DNA from: Bdellovibrio bacteriovorus W
GTDB taxonomy: Bacteria > Bdellovibrionota > Bdellovibrionia > Bdellovibrionales > Bdellovibrionaceae
Direction: 5' to 3'
DNA: 64,000 nt
Assembly (NCBI GenBank): GCA_000525675.1
Contig: CP002190.1
Location: 310,001-374,000 of the forward strand
The position numbers and the translations under genes were made by a program. Positions 26,379 to 35,098 of this stretch are shown in pieces. The notes beneath the pieces were generated by a model. That model was given only the letters and a program-made list of their open reading frames with translations, was not told where the DNA came from and ran no database searches. Positions within the stretch are counted from its first letter, which is position 1, and each line of letters begins with the position of its first letter.

Positions 26379-26525
26379 ATTTGCAGAATATAGAATGCAG
26401 ATTTCCGGTGCGGAAGTGGCCTTTGCGGGGGCCTGGACGGCCCGAACCGCTGGTACAGCGGCCGCAATGAGCCCGGATGGCGTGCCACTGGAGCGCTGGG
26501 GATCTGCATTCTATATTCTGCAAAT
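26379..26525. mobile_element. 147-bp element: two inverted hairpin units around a GC-rich core
   Basis: A perfect 24-bp inverted repeat (26379-26402 and 26502-26525) bounds a 99-bp core, of which I count 71 G or C, far above its surroundings. Each arm, extended by flanking bases, is itself a hairpin with loop GAATATAGAA: a ten-pair stem at 26376-26405 and an eleven-pair stem at 26498-26529. The core holds GGGCC/GGCCC (26429-26443), CCGCTG/CAGCGG (26447-26461) and AGTGGC/GCCACT (26415-26420, 26484-26489). It resembles a MITE or a two-unit REP mosaic. No target duplication is visible. Confidence 0.6.
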
Positions 26526-26539
26526 CCCCGAGAGCTCTC

Positions 26540-29221
26540 TTATTTGAAACGAGTAAGAGCGTCTTTAGCTGCTTCCAGTTGAATTTGTGACTGGTGCAAA
26601 AGAACTCTGTCGGCTGCGATAACGTCTTCGTCAGCATTGGCGATAAACTTTTCGTTAGAAAGTTTACCGTTTAACATACCGATATCTTTCGTTAACTTTT
26701 CAACAAGCTTGTTGATGCGTTTTACTTCTTCGTCAAAGTCCACCAAGCCCTCAAGAGGGATGATTACTTTCACTGTATTTTCGCCAACAACAACTGGAGC
26801 CACGGCACATTTCATCATGTCGCCTTCAGCGCCAATTGAAAGATTCTCGATACGTCCCAAAGTTTCAATCGCTGTTTTATTAGACTCAAGAATTTTCTGA
26901 GTCGTGCCATTGCCAGAAGCAAGGCGAACATTGATTTTTACAGCAGGGCTGATGCGATTTTCACCGCGGATGTTACGAATCGCTGTAACAACTTCTTTTA
27001 CGATATCAATTTCTAGAGCTGCTTGCTCTGAAGCTAAATCCAAGAAGGCCTTGTCGTTACGGATGTTTGGATACTCTGCAATGATACAAGCCTCAGTGCG
27101 AATCGGTAGCTTCTGGTAAATCTCTTCAGAGATAAACGGAGCAAACGGGTGCAGAAGGCGCATCATGCGATTTAAAACTTGAGCCATTACTAGTTGAGTA
27201 GCAGATCGCTCTTCAGAAGGACTTCCTGATAAAATCGGTTTTGTGAATTCGATGTACCAATCACAGAACTGATTCCAGATGAAGTGATATAAAGCTGTAG
27301 CAGCGTCAGAGAATCTTTCTGCTTCCATGGCTTCATCAACTGTTTTTTCAACTTCAGCAAGTTTTGCAATGATCCACTTATCAAAAACACTGATCTTTGC
27401 GCTATCCGGAATAGCTTCCATTCCTTTGCTCGGAACTTGGAAGTCATTTAGGTGCGATAATGCGAAACGAGCCGCGTTCCAAATCTTGTTCATGAAGTTT
27501 CTATAGCCTTCAAGACGTTGTTCGCTGAACTTCAGATCTTTTCCAGAGAACAAGTGTGCGGTGAAAGTAAAGCGCAGAGCATCGGCTCCGTACTTTTCAA
27601 TCATCTCAACAGGATCAATGGAGTTTCCTAAAGACTTCGACATTTTGCGACCTTGAGAGTCTCTGACCAAGCCGTGGATATAAACAGTTCTGAAAGGAAC
27701 ATCACGTTTAAATTCAAGACCCATCATGATCATTCTAGCAACCCAGAAGAAAATGATATCGTGACCCGTAACAAGATAGCTTGTCGGGTAGAAAGTTTTA
27801 AGAGTCTCTGTTTCTTCAGGCCAGCCCATAGTTGAAAACGGCCAAAGAGCGGAACTGAACCAAGTATCTAAAACGTCTTCGTCTTGACGAACATGAGTGT
27901 CACCGCACTTCGCGCAAGCTTTTACATCAGACTCACTGACTGTGTGGTGATTGCATTTTTCACAATACCAAACTGGGATACGGTGGCCCCACCAAAGCTG
28001 ACGAGAAATACACCAGTCTTCAATGTTATTCAGCCAATGAAGGTAAACCTTTGTCCAAGACTCTGGTTCAAAGCGGATCGTACCGTTTTCAACAACGCGT
28101 TTAGCAGGAGTTGCAAGGTCTTCCATTTTTAAGAACCACTGTTCAGAAAGGAATGGTTCAACCACAGCTCCAGAACGAGAGCAGTGACCTACTGAATGAA
28201 CGTGTGGCTCTTCTTTTTCTAAAAGTTCTTGAGCTTTTAAATCTTCAAGAACGCGTTTGCGAGCCTCTTGAACTTTAAGACCTGCATAAGGGCCTGCGTT
28301 CTCATTCATCTCAGCGCGTTTTGTAAGAATGTTGATGAACTCTAAATTATGAGTCACACCGATTTTGTAATCGTTGAAGTCATGGGCAGGTGTGATCTTA
28401 ACAACTCCTGATCCAAAATCTTTATCAACATAAGTGTCAGCGATGATTGGAATCTTGCGATTGATCAAAGGAATGACAACATTTTTGCCAATCAGATGTT
28501 TGTATCTTTCATCTTCTGGATGAACACACACTGCAGAGTCACCAAGCATTGTCTCTGGACGAGTTGTCGCAACAACGAGGAAGCCAGAACCATCTTCAAG
28601 TGGGTACTTGATATGATAAAGGGCACCTTTGATTTGTTTGTGCTCAACTTCAAGATCAGAGATAGCGGTCTCAAGGGGGCCTGACCAGTTTACAAGTCGC
28701 TTGCCACGATAGATAAGACCTTTTTCATAGAGGCTTACGAAAACTTTACGAACAGCTTTTGAAACGCCTTCGTCCAAAGTAAAGACAGCGCGATCCCAAT
28801 CACAAGAGTCCCCGAGGCGACGCATTTGTGAATAAATTCTGTTTCCGTATTGGTGTTTCCATTCCCAGATTTTTTCGACAAACTTTTCACGGCCTAAATC
28901 TTGGCGCGAAAGACTTTCTTCTTTTTTTAGTTCACGCTCAACGACAGATTGCGTGGCAATCCCAGCGTGATCCGTTCCTGGTAACCACATTGTATTAAAA
29001 CCACTCATGCGCTTCCAGCGAATCAGAGTGTCTTGGATCGTATGATCCAAGGCATGACCCATGTGCAAGAAGCCCGTGACGTTTGGAGGAGGAAGGATGA
29101 TTGAAAATGGAGGTTTGGTAGATTGGTCTTCAGATTTGAAGTAACCAGCCTCTTCCCACCATTGATAAGTTTTGTTTTCGACCTCTGCAGGGTTGTAGCG
29201 ATCAGAGAGTTGTTGTGACAT
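26540..29221 (-). CDS. valS: Valyl-tRNA synthetase
   Basis: An 893-residue class I aminoacyl-tRNA synthetase charging tRNA-Val. The HIGH motif appears as HMGH (PPPNVTGFLHMGHAL) near residue 50, and KMSKS is present in GRKMSKSLGNS. The editing (CP1) domain lies between them (around residues 190-350). A zinc-like Cys cluster (CEKCNHH ... CAKCG) precedes DTWFSSALWPF. The C-terminal coiled-coil arm that contacts tRNA is complete to the end. Size fits the family. No T-box or other leader is seen upstream. The 3' end lies 14 bases from the 147-bp element. Confidence 0.97.
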   Translation of the reverse strand: MSQQLSDRYNPAEVENKTYQWWEEAGYFKSEDQSTKPPFSIILPPPNVTGFLHMGHALDHTIQDTLIRWKRMSGFNTMWLPGTDHAGIATQSVVERELKKEESLSRQDLGREKFVEKIWEWKHQYGNRIYSQMRRLGDSCDWDRAVFTLDEGVSKAVRKVFVSLYEKGLIYRGKRLVNWSGPLETAISDLEVEHKQIKGALYHIKYPLEDGSGFLVVATTRPETMLGDSAVCVHPEDERYKHLIGKNVVIPLINRKIPIIADTYVDKDFGSGVVKITPAHDFNDYKIGVTHNLEFINILTKRAEMNENAGPYAGLKVQEARKRVLEDLKAQELLEKEEPHVHSVGHCSRSGAVVEPFLSEQWFLKMEDLATPAKRVVENGTIRFEPESWTKVYLHWLNNIEDWCISRQLWWGHRIPVWYCEKCNHHTVSESDVKACAKCGDTHVRQDEDVLDTWFSSALWPFSTMGWPEETETLKTFYPTSYLVTGHDIIFFWVARMIMMGLEFKRDVPFRTVYIHGLVRDSQGRKMSKSLGNSIDPVEMIEKYGADALRFTFTAHLFSGKDLKFSEQRLEGYRNFMNKIWNAARFALSHLNDFQVPSKGMEAIPDSAKISVFDKWIIAKLAEVEKTVDEAMEAERFSDAATALYHFIWNQFCDWYIEFTKPILSGSPSEERSATQLVMAQVLNRMMRLLHPFAPFISEEIYQKLPIRTEACIIAEYPNIRNDKAFLDLASEQAALEIDIVKEVVTAIRNIRGENRISPAVKINVRLASGNGTTQKILESNKTAIETLGRIENLSIGAEGDMMKCAVAPVVVGENTVKVIIPLEGLVDFDEEVKRINKLVEKLTKDIGMLNGKLSNEKFIANADEDVIAADRVLLHQSQIQLEAAKDALTRFK

Positions 29222-29360
29222 TCGGGTGCCCCCACTAAAAGTTAGTATCTATATTAAATCACAAGATTTTTAACTTTTAGAGAGTACCAAAGACAGCCCC
29301 AATGCGCTAGGTTTTCTCGGCATTACGAGGGGCAAAAAAGTAAAACGCGAAGTGTTGCAA

Positions 29361-29382
29361 AGCCCTCTTAGAAAAGAGGGCT
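29361..29382 (-). terminator. Terminator-like hairpin after the porin gene
   Basis: AGCCCTCTT pairs with AAGAGGGCT around a short loop. The following T-tract on the minus strand is poor, so efficiency is uncertain. Confidence 0.5.
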
Positions 29383-29397
29383 AGCTAAAGGTAGGGC

Positions 29398-30444
29398 CTA
29401 TTTTAAGAAATCATGAAATAAGCGCATGCCGACGATGATTTCATCACGGTGAGCGTCAGGCAGGCCACTTTCGGACTCTGTTACTCGATTGATGGCAAAG
29501 TGATAACGGTAGTTGATTTTATCCTGCAAAGGTTTGTATTCAGCAACTAAACCCATGCCTCGGAAGTTTCTCTCCTCGCGCGCATTGGTCTTACCCTCTT
29601 GGGATGCTGTGAATTCAAGGCGACCATTCCAGCGTTCGTCAAATTCATAGAACCACTTGGCTACAACTGAAGTCAGTCTTTGATTTTCATTAATGTCTGA
29701 AGTGAGTTCGGTCCCGAGAAGATCCAAAGAAATACTTGATCTGCCAAACTTTAGGAAAGTTCCAAGAGTCATAAAGTGATGAATGTCATCTGAAGCAGTT
29801 CCCTGCATGCGATGATAGCTGACATTGGTTTGCAGAGATTTATCTGCATTGCGTGCTCTCCAAATCAGTCCCATGAGATTCGAGTTTTGATCGGCAACAG
29901 GGCCATTGACCTTCGAATCATTCGATTCATTCGTCACTAAAAGATGAACCGTATTGGAGCTTGTTTCATACGTAAGTTTGGCGCCAGTCACATATAAAAG
30001 CTTTGAAGTGTTCGCCATTTTATCGCTTAAATTATCTCTAACACCTCGACGAGTATAGTACTCTGAAGTGAGATAGAGGTCGGCCCCACTGGTGCCACCT
30101 TCAAAACCGCCAAAATCAGAATTCATTTTACCGAGAGATAAAGAAACTGTGTCGCTAAATTTCTGTGTTAGGAATGCATACTCTAGAGCTGTTTGAGCGC
30201 TGTCTGGGTTATTAGTCGCATCCCCATTTTTATTGAAAGTCCAGCGCACGCGATATTTGAGTTCAGGAGAGATTTCTCCTAAGGCATCAAGACGACCTGT
30301 TTTGAAAACAAACTTCGCAGAGTCGTCGAGAGTGGAGTCTTGATAGGAAGTGGAGTTATAATCAAGCCGCGTGTCTAAAAATAAAGAATGGGCAAAACTA
30401 AATTGAGGAATAAAAAGGGCTAAAAAAATAACTTTGAAACGCAC
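29398..30444 (-). CDS. Outer-membrane porin-like protein (OprO/OprP type)
   Basis: A 348-residue protein with a signal peptide ending at FAHS. It has repeated amphipathic strands and ends in a basic FHDFLK rather than a terminal Phe. The pattern SLGKMNSDFGGFEGG followed by SEYYTRRGVR resembles phosphate-selective porin-type barrels, where SLGKxxxxFG is common. It is the last gene of a three-gene unit with an MFS exporter and a rhodanese-like protein, sharing one base with the latter. Substrate unknown. Confidence 0.65.
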   Translation of the reverse strand: MRFKVIFLALFIPQFSFAHSLFLDTRLDYNSTSYQDSTLDDSAKFVFKTGRLDALGEISPELKYRVRWTFNKNGDATNNPDSAQTALEYAFLTQKFSDTVSLSLGKMNSDFGGFEGGTSGADLYLTSEYYTRRGVRDNLSDKMANTSKLLYVTGAKLTYETSSNTVHLLVTNESNDSKVNGPVADQNSNLMGLIWRARNADKSLQTNVSYHRMQGTASDDIHHFMTLGTFLKFGRSSISLDLLGTELTSDINENQRLTSVVAKWFYEFDERWNGRLEFTASQEGKTNAREERNFRGMGLVAEYKPLQDKINYRYHFAINRVTESESGLPDAHRDEIIVGMRLFHDFLK

Positions 30445-30785
30445 TATAAATCTCCTGAACGTTCTTCATTAATTTTGTCGAAGCCTCCCTCTACAAAAAA
30501 TGCATTCGTGAAGCCTGACTTTTCTAAATCTAAGACTAAAGATTCAGCTCTTGCTCCGTTTTTATCAATGACAATGATGGAATGGTCTGGTGTTAAGTTT
30601 TTAGACTGAATAACTTCTAGACCTTGATGCGATTCAAGATTCAAGGAAATAGCCTCGAGATGGTATTTGATCATGATGTTATACCAAGGAGTAAGGTCCA
30701 CATTGTCGTAAATAACAAGTAGGCAAGGAACACGGGACTGCAGAAGATTGTCTAATTGAAAATAGCCGATTTTATTGAAGTTCAT
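30444..30785 (-). CDS. Rhodanese-like protein lacking the catalytic cysteine
   Basis: A 113-residue cytoplasmic protein. The segment IIVIDKNGARAESLVLDLE, followed by GFTNAFFVEGGFDK, fits the last half of a rhodanese domain, including the characteristic GG. The active-site loop, normally C-R-x-G-x-R, reads DKNGARA, so sulfur transfer is not expected. It starts six bases after the MFS stop and overlaps the porin start by one base, so it is translated within that operon. A binding or regulatory role is possible. Confidence 0.6.
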   Translation of the reverse strand: MNFNKIGYFQLDNLLQSRVPCLLVIYDNVDLTPWYNIMIKYHLEAISLNLESHQGLEVIQSKNLTPDHSIIVIDKNGARAESLVLDLEKSGFTNAFFVEGGFDKINEERSGDL

Positions 30786-30791
30786 AATGAC

Positions 30792-32009
30792 CTACGCTTT
30801 TTTGCCATGCTCAGGAATAAGTTTATAAATTGAAATAGTGATAAGCAGAGCTAAGCCCGCCAAGATTCCAGAAAACCAAAATGGTGCAGAGATCGCAATA
30901 GAACCATAGACAGCGCCGCCTACTGCGGGGCCAATAATACGTCCTAAGGACGCCATGCTCTGAGTAACTCCTAAAGATTCGCCTTGTTCTTTTTCGCTGC
31001 TTAGAAGACTTACGCTCCCCAGAATGGAAGGGTTGCACAGGCCATTTCCGACAGAGAGGAAAGTGAGTGCTATAGCTACGGAAGTAACTGTGTCAGAAAT
31101 TGCGATTCCTAGTAAGCCGATGGTGAAGAGGGCTAAGCCGAGGCGGAGAACTTTTCTTTCTCCCCATTTCGGAATGAGGCGACGAACCAGAAATCCTTGT
31201 GTGAAAATAATAATAATTCCGATATAGGCGAATCCGAAACTGACTTTTTTAATATCCCAGGAAAACTTATCACCCATAAACAGAATCAGCGTGGCTTCCA
31301 TAGCAGACATTGCTAAAGAGCACAGCATAAAGACCGCCATTAAAGCGCCCACTGTTTTGAGATTCAAGTAGTGCCACAAAACAGAAATTCTCTTTTTCTT
31401 TTCCGCTTTATCGCTCTTTTCGTTAAGAGATTCTTTGAGGTATTTGACGCCAAATAGAAAGTTGGCAAAACAAAGGCCGGCAACCCAGTAAGCAGCAAAT
31501 GATGTGTCGAAGTGAGGAGCAGGGTTGATTGAATGTCCCCAAACAGCCAGTCCACCACCTAAAGCGGGACCAACGACAAAACCCAAACCAAAGGCGGCGC
31601 CAATAAGAGCCATTCCTTTGGAGCGTTCGCTTTTGGGAGTGATGTCAGAGATATAAGCCGAGGCTGTTGAGATGCTGGCTCCAAAAAAGCCAGCAAGTAG
31701 GCGCGCAAAGAACAGCCACTCTAAAGAGCGCGACAGGGCAAAGATGATATAGGAAAGAGTCTCGCCAAGGAGGCAAAACAAAAGAATTGGGCGGCGTCCA
31801 TAGCGATCACTCAGGCGGCCCCAGAAAGGTGAAAAGAGAAACTGCATGAGGGAGTAAACAGAGAGTAGAAGTCCCGTTTGTAAAGCTGTTGCCCCAAAGT
31901 CACGACTTAACATCGGAACGATTGGGATCACTACACCAAAGCCTACTAAATAGAGGAAAACGGTGAAAAAGATAACGGCTAATTGTGATTTGTTTGATGT
32001 CGCTGTCAT
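30792..32009 (-). CDS. MFS drug/metabolite exporter
   Basis: A 405-residue major facilitator with 12 helices. Motif A (GRLSDRYGRRPILL) in the loop after helix 2 is exact, and the helix-5 motif C-like region (GAAFGLGFVVGPALGG) marks it as a proton antiporter of the TetA-like 12-TM class. It is the first gene of a unit with the rhodanese-like protein and porin. The start is only 23 bases from the divergent gene at 32033. No ribosome site is obvious before the ATG, so a leaderless or short-leader message is possible. Confidence 0.88.
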   Translation of the reverse strand: MTATSNKSQLAVIFFTVFLYLVGFGVVIPIVPMLSRDFGATALQTGLLLSVYSLMQFLFSPFWGRLSDRYGRRPILLFCLLGETLSYIIFALSRSLEWLFFARLLAGFFGASISTASAYISDITPKSERSKGMALIGAAFGLGFVVGPALGGGLAVWGHSINPAPHFDTSFAAYWVAGLCFANFLFGVKYLKESLNEKSDKAEKKKRISVLWHYLNLKTVGALMAVFMLCSLAMSAMEATLILFMGDKFSWDIKKVSFGFAYIGIIIIFTQGFLVRRLIPKWGERKVLRLGLALFTIGLLGIAISDTVTSVAIALTFLSVGNGLCNPSILGSVSLLSSEKEQGESLGVTQSMASLGRIIGPAVGGAVYGSIAISAPFWFSGILAGLALLITISIYKLIPEHGKKA

Positions 32010-32032
32010 AGAGTTGTTAATATTAGGAAGTT

Positions 32033-33181
32033 ATGAAAATGGCAATGAATCTTAAGTATTTGACGGTTGTAGTCCTTGGCTCGTTATTGATGTCGCCATC
32101 AAGCTTTGCTTTGGAGAATTTTAAAGATTTTAAACGCGATACGTGGGATTTCGACATTGCGACCGAATACTTTCATTCAGAAGCCAATTATACCTCTTAT
32201 GGTGGGGGGAGTCAGAATCTCTTCAATGGGAATAGCTATCAACTGATTGATACTCAGTTTCGAACGCGCTATGTCCCGCGCCCATCCCATTCTTTTTTTG
32301 GCTGGGTGACACTGAGTAATGCCGAAAGTGTCGATTCCGTGGCGACACGAAAAAACAGTGCGATCAGCTCTGGGGCTTTAGGGATGGATTTCATGCTATA
32401 TGCAGATCTCTTCGAGGCCATCGGTGAAGTCATTGCAGTAATGCCATTTGAAAATATTGAAGAAGGTTCGGATCGAGTTTTTACGAACGAAGGTGTTTTT
32501 GAATTGCGCTCTCGTCTTGTTCTGCAAAAGAAATTCGGAGCAGCCCGTGGTTACGGTTGGTTGGGTTTCAACTATCGCGCTGGTGGGCGTTCTTTCTTAA
32601 TGCCTTGGGGGGCCGGAGCGCAAACTCGTTTAGGGACTGTGCTTCTCGGGGCTGAGATTTTTGGTTATCAAAGTGTCAGTGATGACACAGATAAAAATAA
32701 CTTCCTGAGAACTTCTTACGTGAATGCTGTCAACGCAGGGTCTATGAAGTTTTATTCTATCAATCCCTCTCTGATTGATTCTCAAGCTTATGTTCAATTT
32801 GCTTTAGGAACACATTGGACAGTTCAGGGACAAGGTGGGATGACTCTTGCGGGTGAAAACTCCGCAGCAGGTTTTCATGTGGGGGCTTTCATCCGTTATA
32901 GCTTTGACATGACATCAGGCTATCGCATTGAAGAGAGTCCACGTAACACGACCTCACCTGTGCCGAAGCAGCGTTCGAATATGTACGATCAACGAGACAC
33001 TACTTTGAGTTCTGAGAAAAAGGTTCGGGGCTTCCGAGAAGATACTTCAGACGGAGTTGATCAGGGTGCATTCAAACCACGCCCTACGCCAAAAAAGAAA
33101 AAGAAGTCTGAAGAAGACTATCTTCAGCAACAGTTGGATGCCACTGAGTTTGAAGTGGAACTAAAGCAAAAAGGTAGATAG
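32033..33181 (+). CDS. Outer-membrane barrel-like protein with charged C-terminal tail
   Basis: A 382-residue protein with a signal peptide (LTVVVLGSLLMSPSSFA). Residues about 30-300 have many alternating aromatic strands typical of a beta barrel. The last 80 residues are charged and probably disordered (PKKKKKSEEDY), an unusual ending because the barrel signature is not at the C-terminus. Start choice among ATGs at 32033, 32039 and 32045 is uncertain; AGGAAG lies before the first. No family recognised. Confidence 0.6.
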   Translation: MKMAMNLKYLTVVVLGSLLMSPSSFALENFKDFKRDTWDFDIATEYFHSEANYTSYGGGSQNLFNGNSYQLIDTQFRTRYVPRPSHSFFGWVTLSNAESVDSVATRKNSAISSGALGMDFMLYADLFEAIGEVIAVMPFENIEEGSDRVFTNEGVFELRSRLVLQKKFGAARGYGWLGFNYRAGGRSFLMPWGAGAQTRLGTVLLGAEIFGYQSVSDDTDKNNFLRTSYVNAVNAGSMKFYSINPSLIDSQAYVQFALGTHWTVQGQGGMTLAGENSAAGFHVGAFIRYSFDMTSGYRIEESPRNTTSPVPKQRSNMYDQRDTTLSSEKKVRGFREDTSDGVDQGAFKPRPTPKKKKKSEEDYLQQQLDATEFEVELKQKGR

Positions 33182-33185
33182 AAAA

Positions 33186-33467
33186 TTAAAGAGAAAGCTT
33201 CTCTTTAACGAAGCTTTCTGTAACGCCTAAGACCTCGACGACTTTTTGTCGCCCTGTCTCGCCACGTACCAGTAGCACGTCTCTTTTTGGAACTTTCAAA
33301 ATTTCTGAGATAAATGCGATGACATTTTCATTGGCTTTTCCATCAACAGGAGGTGCCATGATCTTGATTTTAAGTCGTCCATCATGAGGGCCAACGACTT
33401 CGTTTTTAGAGGATTTAGGTTGAATTAAAAGGTGGAGACGAACTCCACCTTTAGTGATCTCTAACAT
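33186..33467 (-). CDS. DUF167/YggU-family protein
   Basis: A 93-residue protein of the DUF167 family, with the conserved LLIQPKSSKNEVVG, APPVDGKANE and VPKRDVLLVRGETGRQKVV. Function of the family is not settled. It begins one base before the divIVA stop codon (TAATG) and ends with a terminator-like perfect inverted repeat (TTAAAGAGAA/TTCTCTTTAA at 33186-33208) that covers its own last codons. The proC-divIVA-DUF167 order resembles the yggS-proC-yggT-yggU group of other bacteria. Confidence 0.88.
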   Translation of the reverse strand: MLEITKGGVRLHLLIQPKSSKNEVVGPHDGRLKIKIMAPPVDGKANENVIAFISEILKVPKRDVLLVRGETGRQKVVEVLGVTESFVKEKLSL

Positions 33468-33997
33468 TATTCCGCTGAAAGTGGAGACACATCAGAAGAG
33501 CGAACTTGGTTACCAACCATTGAGTGGTTAGGTAAGTGCATTTGTGGCATATACTTCTCTCCTTGTTCAAGCAAAGAAAGGTGAGCTTGAGCCAGAGCTT
33601 TCAAGTTTGCTTCAAATTGCATACGCACTTTCTTAAGGTCTGTGACTTCTTGATACATTTTCTTTAAAGAATCACGAGAGTCGCGCGTGATGATCTCAGC
33701 TTTCTGTTGAGCATCAGCAATAATCAATTTTGCTTCTCTCTCAGCATCTTGACGGAGACGATCTGCCATTTGTGTTGCAGTTGTGATTGTTTCTTTTAGA
33801 ACTTGATCGCGCTCTTTGTATTCAAGTAAAGAAAGTTCCTTCTCGCGAATGTTTTCTTTAAGAGTGTTTCGTTCTTGAATCAGAGCTTCCATCTGAGAAG
33901 CGATCTGTTGTAGAAACTCAGCGACTTCCTCAGCATCAAGACCAAGCATCTTTTTGCTGAACGACTTATGGGCGATGTCGATAGGAGTTATTCTCAT
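33467..33997 (-). CDS. divIVA: DivIVA-domain cell-pole/division protein
   Basis: A 176-residue protein. The N-terminal DivIVA lipid-binding motif (MRITPIDIAHKSFSKKMLGL, then DAEEVAEFLQQI) is followed by a long coiled coil to about residue 140 and a short flexible tail. DivIVA proteins mark curved membrane at poles and septa. DivIVA is best known from Gram-positives, but in Bdellovibrio it affects progeny morphology. AAGGAGG lies eight bases before the ATG. It is cotranscribed with proC upstream and a DUF167 gene downstream. Confidence 0.9.
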   Translation of the reverse strand: MRITPIDIAHKSFSKKMLGLDAEEVAEFLQQIASQMEALIQERNTLKENIREKELSLLEYKERDQVLKETITTATQMADRLRQDAEREAKLIIADAQQKAEIITRDSRDSLKKMYQEVTDLKKVRMQFEANLKALAQAHLSLLEQGEKYMPQMHLPNHSMVGNQVRSSDVSPLSAE

Positions 33998-34057
33998 GTA
34001 TGTTCCTCCTTGAACAATATATACGAGGATAATTGCCGACTTAAGGTAAGGGCAAGG

Positions 34058-34885
34058 TTATTTAATTTCTCTAGCCATTTCTTTATTTCGCATAGCTGCT
34101 TTTTCGAAACTAATGCGCAGGGCGCGTTCGATTTCGAGTTCTCGCATAGACTGAAGTCCAGCTGCGGTGACACCTTTTTTAGAGGTCACCTTGGCTTGAA
34201 GATCTTCAACGCCTTCGCGCGCTTGTTGTGCCAGCAAAGAGGCTCCGACAAAAGTTTCCACTGTCATCTTGCGAGCATCTTCGGGGCTAAAGCCATGTTC
34301 TTCAATCCAGTCCTGCCAGTACATCATCATTTCAAAAACAAATCCGGTACCGCTAGAGCAAGAAACCATCAGAGCTTCAAATTGATCTTCATCATGAACT
34401 TTAAAGACTTCACCAAGTGGCATGAAGAGATCTTCCACTGTGGCATCAAGAGCTGTGTCGCTCTCGTCATCGATGAGATATCCGATCACACCTTTGCCGA
34501 TCATCGCCGGAGTGTTGGGCATGACACGCGCAAGTCTTGCGCCATGGATATACTTTTGTAACTTCTCCATGCGAATTCCCGCAGCGACACTGATAACGAT
34601 CTTTGTGCTATCGAAGGATCGAGTGACGGGTTCAAGAGCTTCTAATAAGTCTTGTGGCTTAATTGCAAGAACAACGATTTGACAAGTGTCGACGAGATCA
34701 TCGTTGCTGACAGCTTCGTTAATACCGTAGGTTTCAACGAGTTTATGCAGTTTTCCAGGGGATCTATTAGAGGCGTAAATATTTTTTGCTGGAATTCCGG
34801 CTTCAATCAAGCCGCGAATGATGGTTTGGGCCATGTTGCCAGCACCTAAAAATCCGATTTTTTGCGTTTTCAACAGCGGGTTCAT
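34058..34885 (-). CDS. proC: Pyrroline-5-carboxylate reductase
   Basis: A 275-residue enzyme making proline from pyrroline-5-carboxylate with NAD(P)H. The Rossmann motif GFLGAGNMAQTIIRG is at the N-terminus, and the C-terminal domain has the family pattern (SCSSGTGFVFEMM, then VTSKKGVTAAGL). ATG at 34885 is chosen since GGAG stands four bases upstream and the Rossmann strand follows directly; an ATG at 34915 would add a tail not seen in the family. First gene of the proC-divIVA-DUF167 unit. Confidence 0.93.
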   Translation of the reverse strand: MNPLLKTQKIGFLGAGNMAQTIIRGLIEAGIPAKNIYASNRSPGKLHKLVETYGINEAVSNDDLVDTCQIVVLAIKPQDLLEALEPVTRSFDSTKIVISVAAGIRMEKLQKYIHGARLARVMPNTPAMIGKGVIGYLIDDESDTALDATVEDLFMPLGEVFKVHDEDQFEALMVSCSSGTGFVFEMMMYWQDWIEEHGFSPEDARKMTVETFVGASLLAQQAREGVEDLQAKVTSKKGVTAAGLQSMRELEIERALRISFEKAAMRNKEMAREIK

Positions 34886-35098
34886 ACTACTCCGAACGCA
34901 TAGGGAGCGCATCATGCGCCTATGACAAAATTGTACTTATTGACAGAGTCGCGCGGCAAACAAAAATGATCAAGACGCGGAAGGTTGCTTAGGTTTATTT
35001 GACATAAATTGAAGTTTTAGAAACGCAAGCATAGGAACCTCCTTAGAGGAGACTTTCGAGAGAGCCTAGGTTCTAGACACGACAAGCAAGCCTGTCGG
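34886..35098. other. Intergenic region with small hairpins
   Basis: No gene seen. CTCCT/AGGAG at about 35039-35051 nests within GAACC/GGTTC, and CGACA/TGTCG is at 35078-35095. These may be transcript-end structures for maf or leader elements of proC; no T-tract supports a clear terminator. Confidence 0.3.

Noticed and set aside
26379-26525. Integron attC site or retron RNA
   Set aside because: The ends lack attC core sites (GTTRRRY), and no integrase or reverse transcriptase is in the window.
29222-29397. T-box leader upstream of valS
   Set aside because: No T-box consensus or specifier stem is seen, and T-box control is uncommon outside Gram-positives.
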